Shown: piece by piece, positions 20,286-29,521 of the stretch
Layout: each line of letters starts with the position of its first letter
Position numbering within the stretch: position 1 is the first letter of the stretch
NCBI RefSeq assembly: GCF_019635515.1
Contig: NZ_JAHBZI010000001.1
Coordinates: forward strand, 1,860,001-1,924,000
Direction of reading: 5' to 3'
From: Sphingomonas sp.
GTDB lineage: Bacteria; Pseudomonadota; Alphaproteobacteria; Sphingomonadales; Sphingomonadaceae
Length of the DNA stretch: 64,000 nucleotides
The notes under the pieces: model-generated
Seen by the model: the letters and a program-made list of their open reading frames with translations, nothing else
Database searches by the model: none
What the model was told of the DNA's origin: nothing
Position numbers and translations under genes: made by a program

Positions 20286-21878
20286 TCAGGCAGCCGCCAG
20301 CTTGAAATCCTTGTACTGCTCACGGATCGCGGTCTTGAGCAGCTTGCCGGTCGCGGTGTGCGGCAGTTCATCGACGAAGTGGATCTCGTCGGGCAGCCAC
20401 CATTTGGCGACATGGCTGGCAAGATGCGCCTGGATGTCCTCGGCGGTCACGCCGCTGCCAGGGCGGCGCACGACCAGCAGGATCGGGCGCTCGTCCCATT
20501 TGGGGTGATAGACGCCGATCGCCGCCGCTTCATGGACACCGGCGCAGCCGACCGCCGCGTTCTCCAGATCGACCGAGCTGATCCATTCGCCACCCGACTT
20601 GATCACGTCCTTGGCGCGGTCGGTGATCTGCATCACCCCGTCCGGGTGGATCACCGAAACGTCGCCGGTATCGAACCAGCCATCGGCGTCGACCGCGTCT
20701 TCTTCGGCCTTGAAATAGCGCTTGAGTACCCACGGCCCGCGCACCTGCAGCCGGCCCGAGCTCTTGCCGTCGCGCGGCTGCACGCGGCCCTCGTCATCGA
20801 CGACGCGTAGCTCGATGCCGAACGGGGTGCTGCCCTGCTTGCTGATCAGGTCAAGCTTCTCGTCATGGTTCATCTCGTCCCAGTTGACCGGCGGCGTGCC
20901 CGCCGTGCCGATCGGCGAGGTCTCGGTCATGCCCCACAGATGCTTGACCTCGACGCCCATGCCCATGATCCGCTCGATCATCGCCCGCGGCGCGGCCGAG
21001 CCGCCGATGGTGACCTGCTGAAGGAAGCGCGGCGCCTCGCCGGTCTCGTCCATATGCTTGAACATCGCCAGCCACACGGTCGGCACGCCCGCCGAATGGG
21101 TGACCTGCTCCTTGTTCATCAGCTCGCAGATCGTCGCGGCGTCGTTGGTCGCCGAATAGACGAACTTGCACCCCGCCAGCGCCCCGGCGAACGGCAAGCC
21201 CCAGGCGGCGGCGTGGAACATCGGCACGATCGGCAACACCACCGAACGGCGCGACATGTTGAACACCCAGGGCGCGACCTCGGCCATGGCGTGGATCATC
21301 GTCGAGCGATGCTCGTACAGCACACCCTTGGGATTGCCGGTGGTGCCGCTGGTGTAGCAGATCATGCACGGCTCGCGCTCGGAACCCTCGTGCCAGCTAT
21401 AGTTGCCGTCCTCCTGCGCGAGCAAAGCCTCGAAGCCATCGGGTCCGGTGCTGTCGAACACGACATAATGCTCGATGGTCTTCCAGTGCGGCTTCAACCG
21501 GTCGATGATCGGCTGGAACGCCTTGTCGTAGAACAGCACCCGGTCTTCGGCGTGGTTGGCGATGTAGATGAGTTGCTCGTCGAACAGGCGCGGATTGATG
21601 GTGTGGATCACCCCGCCCATCCCGATCGCGCCATACCAGGCGACGATGTGCGGGCTGTGGTTCATGCCGAGCGTGGCGATGCGGTCACCAGGCTTCATCC
21701 CCAACCGCTCCAGCGCCTGTGCCAGCTTCCTGGCATCGCGCGCCACTCCGGCCCAGGTCGTGCGGCTCTCGCTGCCATCGGCCCAGCGCGTGACCAGCTC
21801 GCGAGACCAGTGCTCGCGCGCGGCATGATCAAGCAAACGCGGCACCCGAAGCTCGAAATCCTGCATCCCACCCAGCAT
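20286..21878 (-). CDS. Long-chain fatty acid--CoA ligase (AMP-forming)
   Basis: Activates a fatty or aryl acid to its CoA thioester through an acyl-adenylate. The 530-residue protein carries the P-loop '[17 protein letters not shown]', the A5 motif '[12 protein letters not shown]', the A7/A8 hinge '[23 protein letters not shown]' and the catalytic Lys near the end in '[16 protein letters not shown]'. These fit the medium/long-chain ligases common in sphingomonads; the chain-length preference cannot be read from sequence. Start ATG 21878 or the preceding 21881. Confidence 0.9.
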   Translation of the reverse strand: MLGGMQDFELRVPRLLDHAAREHWSRELVTRWADGSESRTTWAGVARDARKLAQALERLGMKPGDRIATLGMNHSPHIVAWYGAIGMGGVIHTINPRLFDEQLIYIANHAEDRVLFYDKAFQPIIDRLKPHWKTIEHYVVFDSTGPDGFEALLAQEDGNYSWHEGSEREPCMICYTSGTTGNPKGVLYEHRSTMIHAMAEVAPWVFNMSRRSVVLPIVPMFHAAAWGLPFAGALAGCKFVYSATNDAATICELMNKEQVTHSAGVPTVWLAMFKHMDETGEAPRFLQQVTIGGSAAPRAMIERIMGMGVEVKHLWGMTETSPIGTAGTPPVNWDEMNHDEKLDLISKQGSTPFGIELRVVDDEGRVQPRDGKSSGRLQVRGPWVLKRYFKAEEDAVDADGWFDTGDVSVIHPDGVMQITDRAKDVIKSGGEWISSVDLENAAVGCAGVHEAAAIGVYHPKWDERPILLVVRRPGSGVTAEDIQAHLASHVAKWWLPDEIHFVDELPHTATGKLLKTAIREQYKDFKLAAA

Positions 21879-22386
21879 CAAAACTCTCCATACCGATTTT
21901 TCGAGAACGTAACCTTGGAGTTAGGGGCGTGTCGAGAGGGCGCGCGAAGCCGCGCGGTCAGCGGCGAATGTTGATGAAGTTTAGTGTTTTTCGGGCGATT
22001 CAACATTCGCCCTCTCGTGAAGCGCGCGGAAGGCGACAACTTCGCGCCACCGGCGCGACACTCGCGCGACACCGCGCGACACTGACGCGACGTCCACGCA
22101 CCATTCACGCGACACCGACGCTACATGGAGGCGCCAACGAGGCGACGGAAATGCGGCGATGCCAAGGGGATGTGAATGCGGCTTTGGTTTCATCGCTCAG
22201 GATAGAACAGGCCAAATCCTACATTTGAAGCGATTTCTGCGGAAGCGTTGAACGCCTGATCCGTTGCGGGACTGAGCAGTCAGATTCCACGATACCGTAT
22301 CAAGCAAAACCCGCTCCCTTGACGGAAGAGGGAGGGCTCGCCGCCGAAGGCGGTGGGAGGATGAGGGGGATCTCTCCCCAAACTGT
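21879..22386. other. 508-base gap with nested inverted repeats and a phased tandem array
   Basis: No convincing gene. It holds a 12-bp inverted repeat (GGCGAATGTTGA at 21963-21974 with TCAACATTCGCC at 22000-22011), a second 10-bp pair (CGAGAGGGCG at 21933-21942 with CGCCCTCTCG at 22008-22017) that shares bases with the first, a roughly 10.6-base tandem array at 22053-22127, and a partial family-C-like repeat near 22314-22371. The open frames across it have no plausible protein character. Confidence 0.6.
22053..22127. repeat. Degenerate 10-11 bp tandem repeat, unit GCGCGACAC(T/C)
   Basis: Seven successive units of 11, 10, 11, 11, 11, 10 and 11 bases, the first three reading GCGCGACACTC, GCGCGACACC and GCGCGACACTG and later ones drifting (ACGCGACGTCC, ACGCACCATTC, ACGCGACACC, GACGCTACATG). 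The average spacing is close to one helical turn. Confidence 0.65.
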
Positions 22387-25300
22387 TCAGGCCACCGCCG
22401 CCAGCTGCTCGCGGTCGGCGGTCTTGAGCGCCGCCCAGCTGATACCCTGAAGGTTCTCGATCTTCTGGGCGAGTTCGCCGTCGAGGCGGAAGTCGCGGCC
22501 GAGGATCAGTTCCGCCTCCCCTTCCGCGATCGGCGCGCGGACGAAGATCTGGCCGCGCCCGCCGCGCTGATCGCCGACGATGCCGGCGAGGATCGGCAGC
22601 ACCCGGGCGTCGTCGACCCGGACCTCGAGCACCATCTGCGCATTGTTGGCGAGGCTCTCGAAGGGCTGGACGCGGCGGACGGTGACGCGCGGAGTATCCT
22701 CCCCCGGGCGCTTGTCGAGCTCGACGGTCAGGATCGCGCAGCCGCCGGCACGCGCGGCTTCCTCCATGTCCTTCGAAGCCAGCTCGTCGAAGCAGGTGGT
22801 CGGCATCTGGCCGCTGGTGTCGCTGATCGTCGCCATCAGATAGCGGTTGCCGCGTGCCGAGGTGCGCCAACGGGCGTCCTCGATCAGCGCCGCGACGGTG
22901 GCGCCGATCCGCGCGCCTTCGGGAATCGGGATTTCGCCGAGCGACATCAGTGGCCGCGCGCCATGCAGCCTGGCGAGATGCTCGTAGCGATCGAGCGGAT
23001 GCGCTTCGAAATAATAGCCGAACGCGTCCTTCTCGGCGCTGGTCCTGTCGGCCATCGACCAGTGCGCGCTCTTGGGCAGCGCGATCGCCCCGCCGCCGGC
23101 TTCGCTCTCGCCGAACAGGCCACCCTGTCCGCTGGTCCGGCTTTCATGCGTGCGCTGGCAGACCGCGAGAATCGTCTCGGCCGCGGCGAACACTCCGGCA
23201 CGATTGGCCTCGACGCTGTCGAATGCCCCCGCCCCGGCCAGCGTCTCGACCTGACGCTTGTTGAGGATGCGCGGATCGACCCGCCTGGCGAAATCGTCGA
23301 GCGACCTGAAGCGCCCCTTCGCCTCGCGCTCTTCGACGAGCTGCTCCATCGCCTTCTCGCCGACGCCCTTCAGCGCGCCCAGCGCGTAGCGGACGGCATA
23401 GCCCTCCTGCGTCTTCTCGACCGAGAAATCGGCCATGCTGGCGTTGATGTCAGGCGGCAGGCATTCGACCCCCAGCCGCCGCATATCGTCGGCGAAGATC
23501 GCCAGCTTGTCGGTCTGATGGATGTCATAGGCCATCGATGCGGCGAAGAATTCGTGCGGGTAATGCGCCTTGAGCCACGCGGTATGATAGGCGAGCAGCG
23601 CATAGGCGGCGGCGTGCGACTTGTTGAAGCCGTACCCCGCGAACTTGTCGATCAAGTCGAACAGCTCGTTGGCCTTGGCGGCCGGGATCTGGTTGTGCTC
23701 CGCGCAGCCCTTGACGAAGGTCTCGCGCTGGGCGTCCATCTCCGCCTTGATCTTCTTGCCCATCGCGCGGCGCAGCATGTCGGCGCCGCCCAGGCTGTAG
23801 CCGGCCAGCACCTGCGCCGCCTGCATCACCTGCTCCTGATAGACGAAGATCCCATAGGTCTCGTTCAGGATCGGCTCGAGCAGGGCGTGTGGATAGACGA
23901 TCTCCTCGCGACCGCCCTTGCGGTGTCCGAAGCTGGGGATGTTGTCCATCGGACCCGGGCGATAGAGCGAGACGAGCGCGATGATGTCGCCGAAATTGGT
24001 CGGGCGAACCGCCGTCAGGGTGCGCCGCATCCCCTCCGATTCGAGCTGGAACACGCCGACCGTGTCGCCGCGCTGGAGCAGCTCATAGACTTCGGGATCG
24101 TCCCAGCCGAGCGTGTCGAGCTCGACCTCGATGCCGCGGTCGCTAAGCAACTCCACCGCGCGCTTGAGCACCGACAGCGTCTTGAGCCCGAGAAAGTCGA
24201 ACTTCACCAGCCCGGCCGCCTCGACATATTTCATGTCGAACTGGGTGACCGGCATGTCCGAACGCGGATCGCGATACAGCGGCACCAGCTCGGCGAGCGG
24301 ACGGTCGCCGATGACGACGCCGGCGGCGTGGGTCGATGAATGGCGCGGCAGGCCCTCCAGCCGCATCGACAGGTCGATCAGATGCCGCACATCGGCATGC
24401 TGCTTATACTCGCTGTGAAATTCGCTGACGCCGTTGAGGGTCCGCTCCAGCGTCCACGGGTCGGTCGGGTGGTTGGGGATCTGCTTGGCGAGGCGATCGA
24501 CCTGGCCGTAGCTCATCTGGAGCACGCGCCCGACATCCTTGAGCACCGCGCGCGCCTTCATCGTCCCGAAGGTGATGATCTGCGCCACGGTGTCGCGACC
24601 ATATTTCTGCTGGACGTAGCGGATCACCTCGCCGCGCCGGGTTTCGCAGAAGTCGATGTCGAAATCGGGCATCGACACGCGTTCGGGATTGAGGAAGCGT
24701 TCGAACAGCAGGCCCAATTTGAGCGGATCGAGATCGGTGATCGTCAGCACCCATGCCACCACCGAGCCCGCGCCCGAACCGCGGCCCGGCCCGACCGGGA
24801 TGTCGCGCGATTTCGCCCATTGGATGAAATCGGCGACGATCAGGAAATAGCCGGGGAAGCCCATCTGGATGATGACGTCGAGCTCGAATTCGAGCCGGTC
24901 TCGATAGGGCTTGGTCCAGTCTTCCGTACCTCGTCCCACGTCGGCTTCGTTCCCCTGCGAAAGCAGGAGAACGGGCGCTGGCTTACCTTCAACCTCCGCG
25001 ATCTTTTCCAGGCGCTTCTGCAAACCGTCGCGCGCCAGTTCGCGCAGCATCGCCGCCTCGCCTTCGCGGTCGCCGGCGAGGCTGGGCAGGATCGGCTTGC
25101 GCCGTGGCGCGGCATAGGCGCAGCGCTGCGCCACCACCATCGTGTTCGCCAGCGCCTCGGGCAGATCGGCGAACAGCGACTTCATCTCGTTTGCCGGCTT
25201 CATCCACGCGTCGGGCGAGGAGCGCGGGCGATCGTCGCTGGCGATGTACGACGAATTGGCGATGCACAGCATCGCGTCATGCGCCTCGTGGAACCCCTCG

Positions 25301-25929
25301 TCGGCGAAGCTGCTCGGGTTGGTCGCTACCAGCGGCAGATCGCGGGCATAGGCATATTCGAGCAGCTTGGGCTCGGCGCGGCCTTCGACCTCGTCGAGGC
25401 GGCGGGTGATCTCGATATAGAGCCGGCCGGGGAACAGGGTCTGGAGCGACCCGGCATAGGCTTCGGCGGCCGAATCCTGCTGCTCGGCATAGAGCCGCGC
25501 CAGCGCGCCCTCGGCGCCCGCAGTCAGGCACAGCAGTCCGTCGGTCCGCCCTTGCAGCGATTCGAAGGTGACATGCGCGTCCTCCTCGATCGGACGGTCG
25601 AGATGCGCCATCGAGACGAGGTTGCAGAGATTCTCATAGCCCGTCTGGTCCTGCGCATAGAGCGCCAGCCAGTCGATCGGCGCCGCGACGCCATCGGGCA
25701 CATCGGGGCGCTTGACCGCGAGCAGCGTGCCGATGATCGGCTGGACGCCCGCCTTCATGCACGCTTCGGAAAAAGGCATCGCCGCATAAAGGCCGTTGCG
25801 ATCGACCAGCGCCACCGCCGGAAAGCCCAGCTCGCGCGCGCGCTTGGCGATCGCCTTGGGCTCGATCGCACCCTCGAGCATGGTGAAACAGGAAAAAACC
25901 CGAAGCGGTACGAATCCCGAGTGCGGCAT
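22387..25929 (-). CDS. dnaE: DNA polymerase III alpha subunit
   Basis: Replicative polymerase catalytic subunit, 1180 residues, full length for the family. The PHP domain is at the N-terminus but reads PLRVFSCFTML where E. coli has HLRVHSDYS, so two metal-binding histidines are absent and PHP nuclease activity is unlikely. The C-family polymerase core is intact: 'GPGRGSGAGSVVAW' near 380 and the catalytic 'PDFDIDF', then 'FNKSHAAAYALLAYHTAWLKAHYP' and a C-terminal OB-fold region. Residues about 318-328 (LLLSQGNEADV) are encoded by a shortened palindromic repeat. ATG 25929. Confidence 0.95.
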   Translation of the reverse strand: MPHSGFVPLRVFSCFTMLEGAIEPKAIAKRARELGFPAVALVDRNGLYAAMPFSEACMKAGVQPIIGTLLAVKRPDVPDGVAAPIDWLALYAQDQTGYENLCNLVSMAHLDRPIEEDAHVTFESLQGRTDGLLCLTAGAEGALARLYAEQQDSAAEAYAGSLQTLFPGRLYIEITRRLDEVEGRAEPKLLEYAYARDLPLVATNPSSFADEGFHEAHDAMLCIANSSYIASDDRPRSSPDAWMKPANEMKSLFADLPEALANTMVVAQRCAYAAPRRKPILPSLAGDREGEAAMLRELARDGLQKRLEKIAEVEGKPAPVLLLSQGNEADVGRGTEDWTKPYRDRLEFELDVIIQMGFPGYFLIVADFIQWAKSRDIPVGPGRGSGAGSVVAWVLTITDLDPLKLGLLFERFLNPERVSMPDFDIDFCETRRGEVIRYVQQKYGRDTVAQIITFGTMKARAVLKDVGRVLQMSYGQVDRLAKQIPNHPTDPWTLERTLNGVSEFHSEYKQHADVRHLIDLSMRLEGLPRHSSTHAAGVVIGDRPLAELVPLYRDPRSDMPVTQFDMKYVEAAGLVKFDFLGLKTLSVLKRAVELLSDRGIEVELDTLGWDDPEVYELLQRGDTVGVFQLESEGMRRTLTAVRPTNFGDIIALVSLYRPGPMDNIPSFGHRKGGREEIVYPHALLEPILNETYGIFVYQEQVMQAAQVLAGYSLGGADMLRRAMGKKIKAEMDAQRETFVKGCAEHNQIPAAKANELFDLIDKFAGYGFNKSHAAAYALLAYHTAWLKAHYPHEFFAASMAYDIHQTDKLAIFADDMRRLGVECLPPDINASMADFSVEKTQEGYAVRYALGALKGVGEKAMEQLVEEREAKGRFRSLDDFARRVDPRILNKRQVETLAGAGAFDSVEANRAGVFAAAETILAVCQRTHESRTSGQGGLFGESEAGGGAIALPKSAHWSMADRTSAEKDAFGYYFEAHPLDRYEHLARLHGARPLMSLGEIPIPEGARIGATVAALIEDARWRTSARGNRYLMATISDTSGQMPTTCFDELASKDMEEAARAGGCAILTVELDKRPGEDTPRVTVRRVQPFESLANNAQMVLEVRVDDARVLPILAGIVGDQRGGRGQIFVRAPIAEGEAELILGRDFRLDGELAQKIENLQGISWAALKTADREQLAAVA
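24945..24975. repeat. Shortened family B palindromic repeat inside dnaE
   Basis: TTCGTTCCCCTGCGAAAGCA followed by GGAGAACGG. The first part equals the left arm, and the last part equals the right end, of the intergenic repeat at 27262-27343, as if the middle had been lost. It is translated in the dnaE frame between two conserved polymerase segments. Confidence 0.7.
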
Positions 25930-26238
25930 GCCGGCAAGCTAGGTCGTGCCACCCGCAAAGGCCAGCGTACCGGCCGCATTCATCCACAAGTTTCGGAAAA
26001 ACCCTTGCGATTCCGCGCATTATTCAGGGCCAGCCCTTAGCGCAGAGTCTCGGAACGGATGCGCCCTGAATGGAATCCCGCCCCGATCCGCAGCACAACA
26101 TGGTTAATTCGTTTCGTCGATAAAACGGAACGGTTCATCGAAGGGCCAGAATTCGGCGCTAATATGGCGTGAATAAGGCAGCCACGATGCGGAAGCATTT
26201 CAACGGGTTAGCCTTGGAGAAACCGAGTCGAGGCCAGT
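25930..26238. other. 309-base divergent intergenic region, dnaE / MraZ-like
   Basis: Holds the outward promoters for dnaE (minus) and the MraZ-like gene (plus). I see no repeat, hairpin or clear TGGG-type MraZ box series in it. A GAGG-like ribosome site lies just before ATG 26239. Confidence 0.5.
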
Positions 26239-26715
26239 ATGTGTAGTTTTTTTCTGGGCAGCGAGATTTGCGAGGTGAGCGCGGACGGCAGCATCGCCAT
26301 CCCCGCCTTCCTGGGCGAAGCCATCGCCAGCGACACCGCCGAGATCCTGATCGCCAAGCATGAGGCGGATGCCTGCCTGATCGGCTATGGCCGCGATCAT
26401 CTGATCCGCCTCGCCGAGCGCAACGAGCGCCGCCGGCTGGACGGCGAAGCGCGCGGCGAGGATGCCCGCGCCCATTATCACCGGATGCGGCGCAGCTTCG
26501 CGCTGACCGACCGGATGCCGCACGACGACAAGCGGCTCACCCTGTCCGCGGCGATGCGCCATCTCGGCAAGATCGGCCGCCACGCCTTGTTCGTCGGCAC
26601 CGGCGACAGTTTCGAAATCTGGAATCCCGAGATCGCAGTTCAATGCGACGACGAACAATTCCGCGCCCTGGCAGCCTTTCGTCTCGAGGCTCTGGGCTCT
26701 GAGGGAGCGCACTGA
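26239..26715 (+). CDS. MraZ-like (SpoVT/AbrB double-domain) protein
   Basis: A 158-residue protein with two MraZ half-domains: 'DGSIAIPAFLGEAI' then 'DKRLTLSAAMRHLGKIGRHALFVGTGDSFEIWNPE', matching the MraZ pattern in which each swapped-hairpin half has a G-x-hydrophobic strand and the second ends FEIW-(D/N)-x-E. True MraZ represses the division and cell-wall operon and sits next to rsmH. Here no dcw genes are near, so this is probably a paralogue or a relocated MraZ. It forms an operon with the next gene (one base between stop and ATG). Confidence 0.7.
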   Translation: MCSFFLGSEICEVSADGSIAIPAFLGEAIASDTAEILIAKHEADACLIGYGRDHLIRLAERNERRRLDGEARGEDARAHYHRMRRSFALTDRMPHDDKRLTLSAAMRHLGKIGRHALFVGTGDSFEIWNPEIAVQCDDEQFRALAAFRLEALGSEGAH

Positions 26716-26716
26716 G

Positions 26717-27139
26717 ATGAGCATGTTCTGTACGATCGCCGGCCACACCGCCGGCACCATCCATCATCATAATCAGGGCCTGGATTTCGCGATCTGCCAC
26801 CGCTGTGGCTGCGATATGATCCGCGCCGAAGACAGTGACTGGACCGAAGTGCCCAAGGGCTTCCGCGTTGTCTGGCGGGAGTTCGGGCGGGCGGGGGACG
26901 CCGCTTCGGTCGCGGCGCGGATGCAGCGCATGGCGCCGCCGCGCCGCAGGGATCCTCGCGGTGCCCGGCCCAAGCCACGCCGCGATCCGCGCGGCAAGCC
27001 GCTCAAGGGCGCCGCCAGCATGGTCAGCGCTCTCGCCGGGCTGCGGACGCTGATCGAAGGCGACGACAATGCCGACGGGCCGGCGATGGAGAAGAACGGC
27101 CAGTATGTGATCTGCCTGCCGCACGCCGGAAACCGGTAG
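26717..27139 (+). CDS. Small zinc-ribbon-like protein with basic tail
   Basis: A 140-residue protein. The N-terminal 60 residues contain AGHTAGTIHHHNQG and ICHRCGCDMIR, a His/Cys pattern like short treble-clef or ribbon zinc sites and somewhat like DUF1660-type phage proteins. The middle is strongly basic and Pro/Arg-rich (PPRRRDPRGARPKPRRD), suggesting nucleic-acid binding. I do not recognise a family with certainty. It is one base downstream of the MraZ-like gene and must be co-transcribed, so it may act with it. Confidence 0.6.
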   Translation: MSMFCTIAGHTAGTIHHHNQGLDFAICHRCGCDMIRAEDSDWTEVPKGFRVVWREFGRAGDAASVAARMQRMAPPRRRDPRGARPKPRRDPRGKPLKGAASMVSALAGLRTLIEGDDNADGPAMEKNGQYVICLPHAGNR

Positions 27140-27261
27140 CGGGCGACGGTTTAGGGGGCGGTGCTAGGGTGCGTCTTGCCACGCACACTGTCCCCAAGCG
27201 CGGTGGTGGGGCGCCCTCCTCCCGCCCCACCACTTGCGCGAAAATGATCCGCCACGGGCAC

Positions 27262-27343
27262 TTCGTTCCCCTGCGAAAGCAGGGGTCCATGGCCGCAAGC
27301 GAGGATGTTCGTGGCTCTGGCCTCCCGCTTTCGCAGGAGAACG
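27262..27343. repeat. Palindromic repeat, family B, full copy
   Basis: Left arm TTCGTTCCCCTGCGAAAGCA and right arm CCCGCTTTCGCAGGAGAACG enclose about 40 bases. It lies between the zinc-ribbon-like gene and gpx, which are convergent. The shortened relative is in dnaE. Confidence 0.8.
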
Positions 27344-27359
27344 GACAACAAGCAGATCG

Positions 27360-27836
27360 CTACAGCAGCTTCTCGATATCCGCCTCGATCGCCTCGGGCT
27401 TTGTCGTCGGGGCGTAGCGCTCGACGGCCCTGCCCGCGCGATCGACCAGGAACTTGGTGAAGTTCCACTTGATCCCCTTGGATCCCAGCAGCCCCGGCGC
27501 TTCGGCCTTGAGATGCTCGAACAAGGGCGCCGCGTTCGGCCCGTTGACCTCGATCTTGGGAAAGACCGGGAAGGTCACGTCATAGGTGAGCGAGCAGAAG
27601 CTCGCGATTTCCGCCGCGTCGCCCGGCTCCTGCGCGCCGAACTGGTTGCACGGGAAGGCCAGCACCGCGAAGCCGCGATCCTTATACTTCCGGTACAGCG
27701 CCTCCAGCCCCTCATATTGCGGCGTGAACCCGCATTTGGAGGCGGTGTTGACGATCAGCAGCACCTGGCCCGCATAGGCCGAGAGATCGGCCTCACCGGT
27801 CTTGGTGTCGACGGGGATTTCGGTGATCCTGGTCAT
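27360..27836 (-). CDS. Glutathione peroxidase (cysteine type)
   Basis: Reduces hydroperoxides; in bacteria usually thioredoxin-dependent. The 158 residues include 'VLLIVNTASKCGFTPQY' with the peroxidatic Cys, 'LAFPCNQFGAQEPG' with the resolving-region Cys and Gln, and 'IKWNFTKFLVD' with the catalytic Trp and Asn. No selenocysteine codon is used. GGAGG precedes ATG 27836. Confidence 0.94.
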   Translation of the reverse strand: MTRITEIPVDTKTGEADLSAYAGQVLLIVNTASKCGFTPQYEGLEALYRKYKDRGFAVLAFPCNQFGAQEPGDAAEIASFCSLTYDVTFPVFPKIEVNGPNAAPLFEHLKAEAPGLLGSKGIKWNFTKFLVDRAGRAVERYAPTTKPEAIEADIEKLL

Positions 27837-27923
27837 ACGGTGCCTCCATCATATCTAGCCATCAGCATATCGAGAATTCGCCGCAGTGACGGACGGAAAG
27901 CGTCGGCGCTTCGGTCCAGACAC

Positions 27924-28820
27924 TCATTTCGCGCGCACCGTCTGTGCTTGCACATCTTCGATGGCGCGAGGCCATTTGGCGGAGTTCCTGGACCAGTACA
28001 TGAATTGCACAGTGCCGATCACGTCGCGCAATGGCACCATTCCCGCTCCAAAAGAATCCCGTGAGAAGCGACTGTCCGCTGCGTTGTCGCGATTGTCACC
28101 GAGCAGGAACAGATGTTCGGCCGGGATACGGACGGCCGGGAAGTTATCGCCGCTGCCAATGCCCGTGTCGAGTATCGTATGCGGCGCCGGCTCGCCGGGA
28201 AATTGCTCGGTCCGCCGCTGGCCCGCTCCCAACTGGACAATGGGCAGGTCGTTTATGCTTACCACGCCGTCCTTCAGCGCGACCGTGTCGCCTGGCAAGC
28301 CCGCGACCCGCGCAACCCGCGCGACCCCACTCAGATCATAGGCAATTACCGCTCCGCGCCCGGGTTTACGATCTCGCGTGCCGACCATGATCCGATCACC
28401 CTTGTCCAACAGCGGGGCCATGCTCTCGCTGGGCAAATAGTAAGGATGGAAATAGTCGGTCGGCGTGGGAGAGATCGCGCCGATTACGACCGCCGCCAGC
28501 AAAATCCCGATTATGATCGGCCAGCGCGAAAGGCCGGTCGGCGGCGTTCGCTCTCGGCTCCGGATAAGCGTCAGAACAACAGCCGTCAGCATCGCGGAAA
28601 CAGAGACGGCCAAGGCAATCGCTATCCCAACGAACAGCGCGATATCAAACCGGGGCGCGAATGCCGTCCAAACAGTCAAGCCGGCGATCGCGGCAAATGC
28701 CACCCCAATCACCGCCAGCCCCGTCCGCTTCGCGCCGATGCGAAGCAAGCCGAGCCCCGGCACTATCAGATTGAGCAGCGCGAGACCGAGCCTCGCGACC
28801 CAGCCCCGCCTCTCGCTCAC
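27924..28820 (-). CDS. S26 signal peptidase I homologue lacking the catalytic lysine
   Basis: A 298-residue protein with three to four N-terminal membrane helices (about 10-130), more than the two of E. coli LepB. The serine box PSESMAPLL is present, as is the C-terminal box [12 protein letters not shown]. The lysine box, normally KRVVGLPGD or similar, reads ARVAGLPGD, with Ala in the position of the general-base lysine. The gene start overlaps the lolD stop (ATGA), so it belongs to the lol operon. It may cleave by an altered mechanism or be inactive. It is unlikely to be the main lepB. Confidence 0.8.
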   Translation of the reverse strand: MSERRGWVARLGLALLNLIVPGLGLLRIGAKRTGLAVIGVAFAAIAGLTVWTAFAPRFDIALFVGIAIALAVSVSAMLTAVVLTLIRSRERTPPTGLSRWPIIIGILLAAVVIGAISPTPTDYFHPYYLPSESMAPLLDKGDRIMVGTRDRKPGRGAVIAYDLSGVARVARVAGLPGDTVALKDGVVSINDLPIVQLGAGQRRTEQFPGEPAPHTILDTGIGSGDNFPAVRIPAEHLFLLGDNRDNAADSRFSRDSFGAGMVPLRDVIGTVQFMYWSRNSAKWPRAIEDVQAQTVRAK

Positions 28821-29521
28821 TCCAGCACGCCGTCGTGCAGCCGCACCACCCGGTCCATCCGCTCCGCCAGCCGCTCGTTATGCGTGGCGATCAACGCCGC
28901 CGAGCCTTCGCCACGGACGAGGTTGAGGAATTCGGCGAAGACCTTGTCGGCGGTCGCTTCGTCGAGATTGCCGGTGGGTTCGTCGGCAAGCACCAAGGCC
29001 GGCCGGTTGGCCAGCGCGCGGGCGACCGCGACGCGCTGCTGCTCGCCGCCGGACAACTGGCTCGGCCGGTGGGTGAAGCGCTGGCCGAGACCGAGCGTGG
29101 CGAGCAGGTGCTCGGCTCGGCGATCGGCATCGGCACGCGTGGCGCCATGGATCATCTGCGGCAGCACGACATTCTCGAGCGCGTTGAAATCGGGCAGCAA
29201 ATGGTGGAACTGGTAGATGAAGCCGAGGCTGTTCCGCCGCACTTCGGTGCGCCCGACATTGTCGAGCAGCGCCGCTTCCTTGCCGGCGATCGTGATCGAG
29301 CCCTGGAAGCCGCCTTCGAGCAGCCCGACCGCCTGAAGCAATGTCGATTTGCCCGAGCCCGAGGGGCCGAGCAGCGCGACGATCTCGCCCGGGCGGACAT
29401 CGAGATCGACGCCGCGCAGGACATGGATGGTGGTCTCGCCCTGGGTGAAGCTGCGCTTCAGCCCGCGGGTTTGCAGGACAGGCCCGGCGGCGGCCACGGC
29501 GCGTTCGTCAAGCTCACTCAT
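28817..29521 (-). CDS. lolD: Lipoprotein-releasing system ATP-binding protein LolD
   Basis: ABC ATPase that powers release of outer-membrane lipoproteins from the inner membrane to LolA. The 234 residues have Walker [15 protein letters not shown], signature '[16 protein letters not shown]', Walker B '[12 protein letters not shown]' and a switch His in '[11 protein letters not shown]'. It overlaps lolE by eight bases upstream and the signal peptidase homologue by four downstream. Confidence 0.94.
   Translation of the reverse strand: MSELDERAVAAAGPVLQTRGLKRSFTQGETTIHVLRGVDLDVRPGEIVALLGPSGSGKSTLLQAVGLLEGGFQGSITIAGKEAALLDNVGRTEVRRNSLGFIYQFHHLLPDFNALENVVLPQMIHGATRADADRRAEHLLATLGLGQRFTHRPSQLSGGEQQRVAVARALANRPALVLADEPTGNLDEATADKVFAEFLNLVRGEGSAALIATHNERLAERMDRVVRLHDGVLE

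Noticed and set aside
21878..22228. Open frames on both strands in the gap before the acyl-CoA ligase gene
   Set aside because: They are rich in Arg, His and Thr simply because they cross the tandem array; there is no ribosome site or protein-like segment.
22314..22371. Possible transposon end
   Set aside because: No transposase frame or target-site duplication; it looks like a partial copy of the family C repeat.
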